Assembly (NCBI RefSeq): GCF_020387415.1
Contig: NZ_JAGWCB010000008.1
Coordinates: 263,690-327,689, forward strand
Origin: Ideonella benzenivorans
GTDB taxonomy: Bacteria; Pseudomonadota; Gammaproteobacteria; Burkholderiales; Burkholderiaceae_C
DNA: 64,000 nucleotides
Direction of reading: 5' to 3'
The notes below the pieces were generated by a model. It was not told where the DNA came from. It saw only the letters and a list, made by a program, of their open reading frames with translations, and searched no databases. Both the position numbers and the translations under genes were made by a program. Of this stretch, positions 13,032 through 20,850 are shown piece after piece (within the stretch, counting starts at the first letter, position 1; every line of letters begins with the position of its first letter).

Positions 13032-13958
13032 TCAATACACCTCGGGGACGATCATCTCCGCGGGCACCGGCTCGCGGTGGTAGTCCTCGTGGCGCTCGCG
13101 CGCGGGCAGCACCACCGGCGGCTTGACGATCTCGTGGTAGTCGAACTGCTCCAGCAGGTGGTGGATGCAGTTCAGCCGGGCGCGCTTCTTGTCCACTGCC
13201 TGCACCACCCACCAGGGGGCTTCGGGAATGTGGGTGCGCTCCAGCATGTCTTCCTTGACCTTGGTGTAGTCCTCCCAGCGGCGGCGGCTTTCCAGGTCCA
13301 TGGGGCTGAGCTTCCACTGCTTGAGCGGATCGTGGATGCGGCTCAGGAAGCGCAGGTGCTGCTCGTCGTCGGTGATCGAGAACCAGTACTTGATGAGCTT
13401 GATGCCCGAGCGCACCAGCATGCGTTCGAACTCCGGCACCGAGCGGAAGAAGTCCTCCACCTCGTCCTCGGAGCAGAAGCCCATCACCCGCTCCACGCCG
13501 GCGCGGTTGTACCAGCTGCGGTCGAACAGCACCATCTCGCCCGCGGCGGGCAGGTGCGAGACATAGCGCTGGAAGTACCACTGGGTCTTCTCGCGGTCGT
13601 TGGGGGCGGGCAGGGCCACGGTGCGGCACACGCGGGGGTTCAGGCGCTGGGTGATGCGCTTGATCACGCCGCCTTTGCCGGCGGCGTCCCGCCCTTCGAA
13701 CAGGATCACCACCTTCTGGCCGCTGGCCTGCACCCAGTCCTGCAGCTTCACCAGCTCGCCCTGCAGGTGGAACAGGCTCTTGAAGTAGAACATGCGGGCC
13801 GAGCGCTCGTCGTCGCTGCGGATGGGGTCGTGGCCATCGGCGGTGTAGTGCCGGTCCTCGATCTCCAGTTCCAGTTCCTCGTCGTAGCCGTCAAGCAGGT
13901 CCTGGCGGATGTGGTCGACCAGGGTGCCGTGGTCCTCGGCGGGCGGAATCGGATTCAT
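13032..13958 (-). CDS. ppk2: Polyphosphate kinase 2 family protein
   Basis: Transfers phosphate between polyphosphate and nucleoside diphosphates. The 308-residue protein shows the PPK2 Walker A GRDAAGKGG (89-97), Walker B 'VLFDRSWYNR' with D146, and the lid region 'VMGFCSEDEVEDFF' (158-171), as expected for a single-domain class I enzyme. The ATG at 13958 gives the usual N-terminus; the frame runs 50 codons further upstream without homology. It is divergent from the CorA-like gene. A putative promoter with an embedded palindrome lies 44-72 bases upstream. Confidence 0.92.
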   Translation of the reverse strand: MNPIPPAEDHGTLVDHIRQDLLDGYDEELELEIEDRHYTADGHDPIRSDDERSARMFYFKSLFHLQGELVKLQDWVQASGQKVVILFEGRDAAGKGGVIKRITQRLNPRVCRTVALPAPNDREKTQWYFQRYVSHLPAAGEMVLFDRSWYNRAGVERVMGFCSEDEVEDFFRSVPEFERMLVRSGIKLIKYWFSITDDEQHLRFLSRIHDPLKQWKLSPMDLESRRRWEDYTKVKEDMLERTHIPEAPWWVVQAVDKKRARLNCIHHLLEQFDYHEIVKPPVVLPARERHEDYHREPVPAEMIVPEVY

Positions 13959-13980
13959 GGATGGGGGGAAAGGCAGTCGC

Positions 13981-13995
13981 AGACTGCACCAGTCT
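13981..13995. repeat. Short inverted repeat in the ppk2/corA intergenic region
   Basis: AGACT, 5-base spacer, AGTCT. It lies downstream of the putative ppk2 -10 and could be part of the same regulatory region or chance. Confidence 0.3.
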
Positions 13996-14001
13996 GACAG
14001 G

Positions 14002-14030
14002 AATGCATGACATCGGCATGTCATCGTCAA
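14002..14030 (-). promoter_or_regulatory. Putative ppk2 promoter with palindromic operator in the spacer
   Basis: Read on the minus strand, TTGACG (14025-14030) is followed after exactly 17 bases by TGCATT (14002-14007). The -35 matches the sigma-70 consensus at 5 of 6 positions; the -10 is weak. The spacer is almost filled by a perfect inverted repeat, ATGACAT-N4-ATGTCAT (14007-14024), the usual place for a repressor, or for a MerR-type activator site. Confidence 0.5.
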
Positions 14031-14088
14031 GAAGGGCTGGCGGCTAGGATGCAGGCCAACAGCCTGCCTTCTCCGGAGCCTCTTGCCC

Positions 14089-15135
14089 ATGACCACCGAC
14101 GCCCCCATCCAGCCGCCCGTGCCCTACCTGGTGACCGGCGAGGAGAGCCAGGGGCTGATCTGCGGCTACCAGTTCATCCCCGGCCAGGCCCCGCGCGTGC
14201 TGGACACCCTGGCCGCCGTGGACGCCGCCGGCACCGACGGCTTCTGCTGGCTGCACTTCAACCTGAACCACGTGGCCGGCATGCGTTGGCTGCAAGAGAA
14301 CGGCGGCCTGAGCGAAGCCTTCTTCGAGGCCCTGCACGAGGGCTCGCGCTCCACCCGCATCGAGCGTGATGGCGACACCCTGTTCGCAGTGGTCAACGAC
14401 GTGGCCTACGACTTCAATTTCGACGCCAGTGACGTGGCCACACTGTGGGTCAGCGTCAGCCCGGGGCGGGTCATCACGGCGCGCTGGCACCCGCTGCGCT
14501 CGGTGGACCACCTGCGCATGGTGGTCAAGCGCGGCGAGGAGCAATTGGCGTCCAGCGTGGACCTCCTGGACCAGCTGCTGCGCTTCCAGGCCGACGAGCT
14601 GCAGCGCATTGCCCGCCGCGTGGCCGACCGGCTGGAGGACATCGAGGACGAACTGCTGGCGGGCCACCACCAGCGCCACACCGCCGAACTGGCGCGGCTG
14701 CGCCGCCTGGCCGTGCGCCTGCAGCGCCTGCTGGCGCCCGAGCCCAGCGCGCTGATGCGCACCCTGGCCAACCCGCCCGGCTGGGTGCAGGCCGAAGACC
14801 GCGCCCAGCTGCACCGTGCCAGCGAAGAGTTTGCGCTGGTGCTGCGCGACATCGCGGCCCTGCAGGAGCGCATCAAGGCCATGCAGGACGAGGTGGGCGC
14901 CCGGGTGGCCGAAGAAAACAACCGCACCCTGTTCATGCTGACCATGGTGACCGTGCTGGCCCTGCCCATCAACCTCATCTCCGGCCTGTTCGGCATGAAT
15001 GTGGGCGGCATCCCCCTGAGCGAAAGCAGGGAAGGCTTCTGGCTGATGCTGGGCTTCATCGTGCTGCTGACCGCCGTCATCGCCTGGATGGCGCTGCGGC
15101 GGTTGGTGCCCCGGGGGGACGCCGAGCGGCGCTGA
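14089..15135 (+). CDS. CorA/ZntB-family divalent cation transporter
   Basis: Inner-membrane channel of the CorA superfamily (Mg2+, Co2+ or Zn2+). The 348-residue protein has a large cytoplasmic N-terminal domain, a long helix rich in Arg/Leu/Glu (about 165-280) and two C-terminal membrane segments. The signature GMN is at residues 302-304 and continues 'VGGIPL', a loop typical of the ZntB-like branch, so Zn2+ transport is as likely as Mg2+. The ATG at 14089 follows GGAG (14075-14078). An in-frame TTG two codons earlier is less likely. Confidence 0.87.
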   Translation: MTTDAPIQPPVPYLVTGEESQGLICGYQFIPGQAPRVLDTLAAVDAAGTDGFCWLHFNLNHVAGMRWLQENGGLSEAFFEALHEGSRSTRIERDGDTLFAVVNDVAYDFNFDASDVATLWVSVSPGRVITARWHPLRSVDHLRMVVKRGEEQLASSVDLLDQLLRFQADELQRIARRVADRLEDIEDELLAGHHQRHTAELARLRRLAVRLQRLLAPEPSALMRTLANPPGWVQAEDRAQLHRASEEFALVLRDIAALQERIKAMQDEVGARVAEENNRTLFMLTMVTVLALPINLISGLFGMNVGGIPLSESREGFWLMLGFIVLLTAVIAWMALRRLVPRGDAERR

Positions 15136-15159
15136 GGGCGGTGCGTTGGCGCGGGCCGC

Positions 15160-15876
15160 TCAGGCCAGGCCCAGCCACAGCACGCCCAGGCTGTACTGCA
15201 TGGCCAGGATGCCCAGCACCAGCACCGGCAGCAGGAGGGCCGACACGGCCAGCGCTGCCGGCTTGGGCAGCACCCGGGCCAGGGCCGGCTGAAGGGCCTC
15301 CAGCCCCACCGTCAACCCGGTGAGCAGCAGCAGCGCCGGCAGGTGGGCCCAGGCCAGGGCCAGCGAGGTGCCCAACGCCTGCAGCGCCGTCGTCTGCGGC
15401 GTCAGCACCAGCACGGCCGGCAACATCAGCCAGGGCAGGCCACCCAGGTACATCGCCCATTTGAAGGCCATGAAGTCCCGCGGTGCCGGGGGCTTCTCCT
15501 TCCCGAAGCGGCCAAAGAAGAAGCGTGGCGCCGCGGCGCCAGCCTTCCACCGCAGAAACGCCAAGCCCAGGCCAAAGGTCAGCAAGCTGGTGCCGGCCAG
15601 GGCCAGCACATGCCCCAGCGGCCAGTGCAGCACCCCCAGCAACTGGCCCAGCGATGGCGCGCCACCCGCTGCCGCCGTGGCAAACAACAACAGCGCCTGC
15701 GCACCCAGCACCGCACCCACCGCCGTCTTCACCACAAAGCCGATTCGCGGCAGAAACATCAGCCCCTCCACCAGCACCAGAAAGACCAGCACGAACAGCA
15801 GCCAGAAGCCGGGATGGGCCGCCAACAGATGGGCGGAGGCTAGGAGGGCGTGGGTGAAGGCGGGGAGGTCGGGCAT
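15160..15876 (-). CDS. Polytopic membrane protein of unknown function
   Basis: I do not recognise the family. The 238-residue protein has about six hydrophobic segments (roughly 26-44, 47-72, 88-110, 138-160, 168-192, 212-236) and one basic cytoplasmic-looking loop 'RFFFGRFGKEKPPAPRDF' (about 118-135). The ATG at 15876 is taken as start; a TTG two codons upstream is also in frame. It is convergent with the CorA-like gene, with a gap of 24 bases. Confidence 0.6.
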   Translation of the reverse strand: MPDLPAFTHALLASAHLLAAHPGFWLLFVLVFLVLVEGLMFLPRIGFVVKTAVGAVLGAQALLLFATAAAGGAPSLGQLLGVLHWPLGHVLALAGTSLLTFGLGLAFLRWKAGAAAPRFFFGRFGKEKPPAPRDFMAFKWAMYLGGLPWLMLPAVLVLTPQTTALQALGTSLALAWAHLPALLLLTGLTVGLEALQPALARVLPKPAALAVSALLLPVLVLGILAMQYSLGVLWLGLA

Positions 15877-16242
15877 GGGCAATGGGGCAGGTGGTTTCTG
15901 CGCTTCTGGGGCAGCCGGTTCGTCTACCTAGGTGGGCTGAGAGGGGCGCAATTCAAGACCGGTGATCCACGAGCTACGGCCATCTTCTTCTGAGGGTTTG
16001 CGCTGAATTGGCACGCTTTGCCTTGCAGGTCGCCTTCCTCACTTTGAGTGATTCGATCAATGTCCTTTTTGGAAGCTGATTTGCAGTGATGCTATATTAT
16101 GATGTCATGAAGCGACTCAATGAATATATCGATGTCGACGGTGATAATTTAATTGATAACTTCCGTTGTTGTTTTTGAATGGTGGTTGATTTTGCGGTTT
16201 TGGATTAGCCATTATGTAGATTTTTTTAGGGTGGGTGGTTTG
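15877..16242. other. AT-rich gene-poor stretch upstream of the RDD gene
   Basis: 366 bases without a convincing gene. From about 15,960 onward the DNA becomes distinctly AT-rich compared with the surrounding very GC-rich sequence. The only open frame I can describe is a 23-codon ORF at 16107-16178. AT-rich runs near 16,090-16,160 could hold promoters, but no clear -35/-10 pair stands out. Confidence 0.6.
16107..16178 (+). CDS. Possible 23-residue peptide or gene remnant
   Basis: ATG at 16107 opens a frame 'MKRLNEYIDVDGDNLIDNFR' that ends at TGA 16176-16178. No Shine-Dalgarno sequence is evident. The acidic, Asn/Asp-rich text looks like real coding sequence rather than random GC-rich translation. 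It may be the broken start of a larger lost gene. Low confidence. Confidence 0.2.
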   Translation: MKRLNEYIDVDGDNLIDNFRCCF

Positions 16243-16824
16243 ATGTATTATAAGTTTTGGCGGCGAATGGCTGCTTTTTGTGTTGATTGTATTATTCTTA
16301 GTCCATTGTTCGTTGTTTCGAATTTTGGGGATGAGAATTTTAGGCTATTCAAAGTTTATTGGTTTCTGCCGGCAAATATTTTTTGCGCCTTCTACTACGT
16401 CTACTTGCCGTACCGTTTTGGTGGTACGCCCGGGAAGCGAATTTTTGGGTTGAGGATGCTTCGGATAAATGGTGAGCCGCTGAAGTATCGAGAGGTGATT
16501 TTGAGATTCTTGACTTTCTGGCTGCCGGGGTTGGGTGTTTCTGTTGCTGGAATGATGGCTGTATGGAGTCTCACGGATGCTCAGTATTTTTCTGTTGCGT
16601 CCGCTCTTGATAGAAGCCGCTTGGTAACAATGGCGATGCCCAGTTGGTACAATCCATTGACTGTTGTTTGGGGGATGTTTCTTTGGGGTGACTGGGGTGC
16701 AATTCTTATGAACAAGAAGCGACGGGCGTTGCATGACTTCATTGCAGGAACGGTTGTCGTGAGGGATATTCCACACGGTTCCGGCGCTTCGCCTGGCAAC
16801 GCTAGGGAAAAGGATGTTGCATAG
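16243..16824 (+). CDS. RDD family membrane protein
   Basis: 193-residue integral membrane protein of the RDD family; some members are proposed ion exchangers, but the role is generally unknown. Visible signatures are 'FWRRMAAFCVDCIIL' (5-19), 'GGTPGKRIFGLRML' (60-73) after the second membrane segment, and the C-terminal 'KRRALHDFIAGTVVV' (159-173). The ATG at 16243 follows AGGGTGGG (16228-16235). Base composition and codon use (many T-ending codons, TTT, ATT) differ sharply from the flanking genes, a strong sign of horizontal acquisition. Confidence 0.8.
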   Translation: MYYKFWRRMAAFCVDCIILSPLFVVSNFGDENFRLFKVYWFLPANIFCAFYYVYLPYRFGGTPGKRIFGLRMLRINGEPLKYREVILRFLTFWLPGLGVSVAGMMAVWSLTDAQYFSVASALDRSRLVTMAMPSWYNPLTVVWGMFLWGDWGAILMNKKRRALHDFIAGTVVVRDIPHGSGASPGNAREKDVA

Positions 16825-16907
16825 CGCTTTGAGCCTGAGCTCATAAAAACTGGCCGGCACAAGAGAATCGCCTGCCATCAAGCCGCCAAGTTCGAATAGA
16901 AATTTCC

Positions 16908-17192
16908 ATGCCCTTGTGTCTCCGCCTTTCTCTATCCCTGCTGCCGCTGGCCCTGCCCCTGGGCGCTTGGAAACCGAGCTTGCTTGTCAATTCCGCGTTG
17001 GGATGTCATGCCGTGGGCAAGTCGCCCCAAGCCTGCCTGGATATGGGGGTGGATGTTCAGCCGGCTTTGGCTCTGGGGGCCTGGTGGGGCATGTTGTTGT
17101 GGGGGCCCGGGCTGGTGCTCAGCGGCTTGCTCGTGGGCCAGGTGTTGGCTGGCAAGCTGCCGCGCCCCTGCGGGCGTGGCGATGCGCGGTGA
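16908..17192 (+). CDS. Possible small membrane protein
   Basis: 94-codon frame with two hydrophobic stretches (about 3-28 and 54-82) separated by a short loop containing two Cys. No family recognised and no clear ribosome binding site before ATG 16908. GC content is back to the local norm. A competing frame overlaps it, so coding is plausible but unproven. Confidence 0.35.
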   Translation: MPLCLRLSLSLLPLALPLGAWKPSLLVNSALGCHAVGKSPQACLDMGVDVQPALALGAWWGMLLWGPGLVLSGLLVGQVLAGKLPRPCGRGDAR

Positions 17193-17217
17193 TCGGTTCT
17201 GTACAGTGCCCGCCGAT

Positions 17218-17667
17218 ATGCCCATCACCCTCGAATCCCCCAACCAACCCGACGTGATCGCCCTGATCGGCGAGCTGGATGCCTTTCAGGACAGCCTGTA
17301 TCCGCCCGAGGCGCGCTATGCGCTGGATGTGGCCTCGCTGATGCAGCCGAACGTGCGGTTTGTGGTGGCGCGGGACGCGCAGGGCGCAGCCATCGGCTGT
17401 GGGGCAGTGGTGCTGGCCGCAGACCATGGGGAGCTGAAGCGGATGTATGTGCAGCCCGGCGCCCGGGGCAGCGGCGTGGCGCAGGGCATGCTGGTCTTGC
17501 TGGAAGCTGCCGCGGCGGCAGAGGGGTGCCCGGAGATCCTGCTGGAAACCGGGCCCTTCCAGCCGCAGGCCATCGCCTTCTACGAGAAGCAGGGCTACCG
17601 CCGCCGCGCCGCCTTTGGCGAATACCCCGAACACCCAATGAGCGTGTTCATGGGCAAGCGGCTCTGA
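17218..17667 (+). CDS. GNAT family N-acetyltransferase
   Basis: 149-residue acetyl-CoA-dependent acyltransferase; substrate unknown. The GNAT core is visible: 'GCGAVVLAADHGELKRMYV' (beta strands), the acetyl-CoA loop 'PGARGSGVAQGMLVLLE' (about 80-96) and the C-terminal 'AIAFYEKQGYRRRAAFGEYP' (about 120-139). The second half resembles small stand-alone GNATs annotated as putative acetyltransferases. An in-frame ATG at 17182 is an alternative start. It is convergent with the following secreted-protein gene. Confidence 0.85.
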   Translation: MPITLESPNQPDVIALIGELDAFQDSLYPPEARYALDVASLMQPNVRFVVARDAQGAAIGCGAVVLAADHGELKRMYVQPGARGSGVAQGMLVLLEAAAAAEGCPEILLETGPFQPQAIAFYEKQGYRRRAAFGEYPEHPMSVFMGKRL

Positions 17668-17687
17668 GCCTCCTCGGTCCGGCTCGG

Positions 17688-18116
17688 TCAGGGCTGGCTG
17701 GCCGCGGCCGATGCCGCGTTCATCACCTGCTGCAGCGGCGTGGCCTGCAGCCGCCCCTGGCCGATGGGCCGGCCTTTGGCGTAGAGCTTGAAATCCGGCT
17801 GGCCGGGGGCCACGCGGAAGGGCTGGGTGCAGCGCAGGGCGATTTCGGCGGATTCGCCGGGGGCGATGCGGGAGTCGTCGGTCGGCATGCGCAGCGAGCA
17901 GGTCACCACCTCGGGCTCGCCCGAGAACTTCACCTGCGCCATGAAGCCGTGATACACGGGCTGGGCCAGGCCGCTGCGCATGCCGGGCTTCCACAGGCTG
18001 ACTTGCACGGCCACCGGGGTTTCTTGGGCGAACTGCAGCGGTGCGGCGGCCTGGGCCGCCATGCCGACTAGGCCGACCCAGGCGGCCAGGGCGCGGCAAA
18101 GGCCGGGGCGAACCAT
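17688..18116 (-). CDS. Secreted protein resembling EF-Tu domain III
   Basis: 142-residue protein with a signal peptide (about 1-24, ending AQAA). The mature part follows the layout of the C-terminal barrel of elongation factor Tu: 'QPVYHGFMAQV' (52-62), 'IAPGESAEIALRC' (84-96), 'FKLYAKGRPIGQGRL' (109-123), against EF-Tu's YRPQF, PGD...V.L and FAIREGGRTVGAG. Two cysteines (C73, C96) could form a disulfide in the periplasm. Its ATG overlaps the recJ stop (ATGA), so it is translated with recJ. Function is unknown; the EF-Tu likeness is my pattern reading. Confidence 0.6.
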   Translation of the reverse strand: MVRPGLCRALAAWVGLVGMAAQAAAPLQFAQETPVAVQVSLWKPGMRSGLAQPVYHGFMAQVKFSGEPEVVTCSLRMPTDDSRIAPGESAEIALRCTQPFRVAPGQPDFKLYAKGRPIGQGRLQATPLQQVMNAASAAASQP

Positions 18117-19864
18117 CAGGCCGCCTCCACCGCCGCTTCCACCACCATCTGCACGCGCTGCTGGCCCTGGAATTCGTCCAGGCTGATGCGGTAGGCCAGG
18201 CGCACCTTTTCGCTCACCGGCTCGGCGTGGCCGAACCAGATGGCGTCGCGCAGTTGGCCCTGGTGGCGCACGCGCAGCTTCAGGTGTTTTTCGCCGACCA
18301 GGCGCTGCTGCACCACGTCCACCACATCGCAGAAGACGGGGGCCTCGAAGCCCTGGCCCCAGACCACCTGTTCCAGCTGCGCGGCGGTGGCGGGGGTGAA
18401 GTACTCCACCGGCAGCGGGCCGTCGGTGGCCATGCGGCGCTGCAGAGCCTCGGGCGCCAGCCATTCGCGGGCCACCTGCTGCAGGGCCTGCTCGAAGGTG
18501 TCCAGGTGCTCTTCGGCCAGGGTGCAGCCGGCGGCCATGGCGTGGCCGCCAAAGCGGATCAGCACGCCGGGATGGCGCTTGCTGACCAGGTCCAGCGCGT
18601 CGCGCAGATGAAAGCCCGGGATGGAGCGGCCGGAGCCCTTGAGCAGCCCGTCCGCGCCGATGGCGAAGACGAAGGTGGGGCGGTGCAGCCGGTCCTTGGT
18701 GCGGCCGGCCACGATGCCCACCACGCCCTCGTGGAATTCGGGGTCGAAGAGCACCACCGCCTCGGGCGGCGTGCCTTCGGGCATCAGGTGTTCCAGCAGG
18801 GCCTCGGCCTGTTCGCGCATGCCGCCTTCCACCTCGCGGCGCTCGCGGTTGATGGCGTCGAGCTGGCCGGCCAGTTCGGTGGCGCGGGCGGGGTCGTCGG
18901 TCAGCAGGCACTCGATGCCCAGCGTCATGTCGGCCAGGCGGCCGGCGGCGTTGATGCGCGGGCCCAGCGCAAAGCCGAAGTCGAAGGCGCTGGCCTTGGC
19001 CGGCTGGCGAGCCGCGGCCTGGAACAGCGCCGCCACGCCGGGGTGCACGCGGCCGCTGCGCACGCGCTTGAGGCCCTGGGTGACGAGGCGACGGTTGTTG
19101 TCGTCGAGCTTGACCACGTCGGCCACGGTGCCCAGGGCCACCAGGTCCAGCAGGGCGTCCAGCCGGGGCTGGTTGGTGGGGTCAAAGCGGCCGCGGGCGC
19201 GCAGCTCGGCGCGCAGGGCCAGCAGCACGTAGAAGACCACGCCCACGCCGGCCAGCGACTTGCTCTCGAAGGGGCAGCCCGGCTGGTTGGGGTTGACGAT
19301 GACGTTGGCGTCGGGCAGATCCACCTGGCCGTCGATGACGGCGGGCAGGTGGTGGTCGGTCACCAGCACGTCCAGGCCCTGGGCGCGGGCATGGGCCACG
19401 CCGGCCAGGCTGGCGATGCCGTTGTCCACCGTCACCAGCAGCGCGGGCTGGCACTGGGCGATGGCCAGATCGACGATGGTGGGCGTGAGGCCGTAGCCGT
19501 GCACCGCGCGGTCGGGCACCACGTAGTGCAGGGTGTCGGGCCGGGCGCCCAGCATGGCCAGGCCGCGCAGCGCGGTGGCGCAGGCGGTGGCACCGTCGCA
19601 GTCGTAGTCGGCAATGACGCACAGGCGCCGGCCGGCGTCGATGGCATCGGCCAGCAGCTGGGCGGCCTCAAGCGCGCCTTTCAGTGCGGTGGGCGGCAGC
19701 AGCTTGGCCAGGCCGTCGTCCAGGGCCTCGGGGCTGCGCACGCCGCGGGCGGCAAACAGCCGGGCCAGCAGCGGGTGCACACCGCTTTCTTCCAGCGCAA
19801 AGGCGGCGCGCGGCGGCACGTCGCGGGTGAAGAGGGTGGGGGTGGCGGGGATGGGCGCGTTCAC
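18116..19864 (-). CDS. recJ: Single-stranded-DNA-specific 5'-3' exonuclease RecJ
   Basis: Processes 5' ends in RecF-pathway recombination and mismatch repair. The 582-residue protein carries the DHH-superfamily motifs: DYDCDG (86-91, motif I), the VDNG of motif II (146-149) and the DHH triad VTDHHLP (168-174). The DHHA1 region includes 'GGHAMAAGCTL' in the C-terminal half. The start is GTG at 19862-19864. The rpfE-type gene ends 15 bases upstream on the same strand, so both are probably in one operon. Confidence 0.95.
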   Translation of the reverse strand: MNAPIPATPTLFTRDVPPRAAFALEESGVHPLLARLFAARGVRSPEALDDGLAKLLPPTALKGALEAAQLLADAIDAGRRLCVIADYDCDGATACATALRGLAMLGARPDTLHYVVPDRAVHGYGLTPTIVDLAIAQCQPALLVTVDNGIASLAGVAHARAQGLDVLVTDHHLPAVIDGQVDLPDANVIVNPNQPGCPFESKSLAGVGVVFYVLLALRAELRARGRFDPTNQPRLDALLDLVALGTVADVVKLDDNNRRLVTQGLKRVRSGRVHPGVAALFQAAARQPAKASAFDFGFALGPRINAAGRLADMTLGIECLLTDDPARATELAGQLDAINRERREVEGGMREQAEALLEHLMPEGTPPEAVVLFDPEFHEGVVGIVAGRTKDRLHRPTFVFAIGADGLLKGSGRSIPGFHLRDALDLVSKRHPGVLIRFGGHAMAAGCTLAEEHLDTFEQALQQVAREWLAPEALQRRMATDGPLPVEYFTPATAAQLEQVVWGQGFEAPVFCDVVDVVQQRLVGEKHLKLRVRHQGQLRDAIWFGHAEPVSEKVRLAYRISLDEFQGQQRVQMVVEAAVEAA

Positions 19865-19879
19865 AGCAGAGGTTCAGGC

Positions 19880-20809
19880 TCAGAGGTCTTGCAGCAGGGC
19901 GGCAGCGTGGGGGCGGGCACGGGACAGCAGGCGGCGCCACCAGGGCTGGGGCTGCGGCGCCCAGTGGCGCACATGGCGCTCGCCGCACAGGCTCAGACGC
20001 AGGGGCTGGCCCTGGTCCAGCCGGGTCAGCAGCTCGGGGATGCGGCTGGCGTCCAGCGCCTGCCAGGCCTCGGCCCAGGCGGCCCAGTCGTCGGCCAGCA
20101 CGGGGCCTCGCAGGCGGTCGTCCAGGGTCACGGCATCGGTGGCGGGCGGGGGCAGGGCGGGGCCGGTGCCGCTCAGCCAGAAGGAGTTGACGGGCAACTG
20201 GCCGCGGGCCTCGCGTTCGTCGTTGAGCGGGTGGGTGTAGAGCAGCATCTGCACCTCGGCCTGCAGGCGGCGGATCTGCTTGGCGGCGGGGTGGTCGTTG
20301 AGCCACCAGTCCACGTTGCGGCCGATCACCCGGTCCAGCGACGCGGTGGGCAGGCTGGCCAGCTGCGGGTGCTGCACATACCAGCGGGTGGGCGCGCCCC
20401 AGTGCAGGCGCCAGCCGTCCTCCTCGAACAGGGGGCGCAGCACGTCGAACAGGGCACGGGCGGTGGGCTCGTCCAGGTCCAGCTCGGCCGGGTTGGCCAG
20501 CGACACCTGCTCGGTGCCCAGGTGCCAGTGGGTGGGGCTGATGAGGCCCCAGCCTTCGCCTTCGGGGGCCAGGCCATCGGCCCGGGCGCTCAGCGTGGCC
20601 AGGGGCAGCAGGCCGTCGGCCACGGGCCAGCCCCAGGCCTGGGCCAGGGCGCGTTCGTGCGGGGCGCTCAGGCTCAGCTCGTCGCCCAGGTCCTCGGCCA
20701 CCGGGGCCATGCGGGTGAGCAGGCGTTCCAGGTTCGGCAGGGTCAGGCCGCTGAGGGCCTGGGTGGCCGCGGGCGAGAGGGCGCTGGCGTGGGCGATGAC
20801 GAACTGCAT
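19880..20809 (-). CDS. RpfE-type conserved protein
   Basis: 309-residue cytoplasmic protein of the group annotated 'regulatory protein, RpfE type' or, loosely, phosphoglycerate-mutase-like. Recognisable segments are 'LISPTHWHLGTEQVSLANP' (about 89-107) and 'RNVDWWLNDHPAAKQIRRLQ' (about 163-182). In Xanthomonas the rpfE gene also neighbours recJ, which supports the assignment. Biochemical function is not established; a role in the rpf virulence circuit should not be assumed outside Xanthomonas. Confidence 0.75.
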   Translation of the reverse strand: MQFVIAHASALSPAATQALSGLTLPNLERLLTRMAPVAEDLGDELSLSAPHERALAQAWGWPVADGLLPLATLSARADGLAPEGEGWGLISPTHWHLGTEQVSLANPAELDLDEPTARALFDVLRPLFEEDGWRLHWGAPTRWYVQHPQLASLPTASLDRVIGRNVDWWLNDHPAAKQIRRLQAEVQMLLYTHPLNDEREARGQLPVNSFWLSGTGPALPPPATDAVTLDDRLRGPVLADDWAAWAEAWQALDASRIPELLTRLDQGQPLRLSLCGERHVRHWAPQPQPWWRRLLSRARPHAAALLQDL

Positions 20810-20850
20810 GGGGCGCGATTATCGGTCCCCCACCCGGTGGGCGCCGGCGC

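Noticed and set aside
16345-16881. 178-codon minus-strand frame opposite the RDD gene
   Set aside because: The plus strand carries clear RDD signatures; the minus frame has no domain and no start context.
17688-18911. 407-codon reading of the frame of the EF-Tu-like protein
   Set aside because: Only the last 142 codons have signal-peptide and domain character; the rest overlaps recJ in another frame and is Arg/Gly/Pro-rich shadow.
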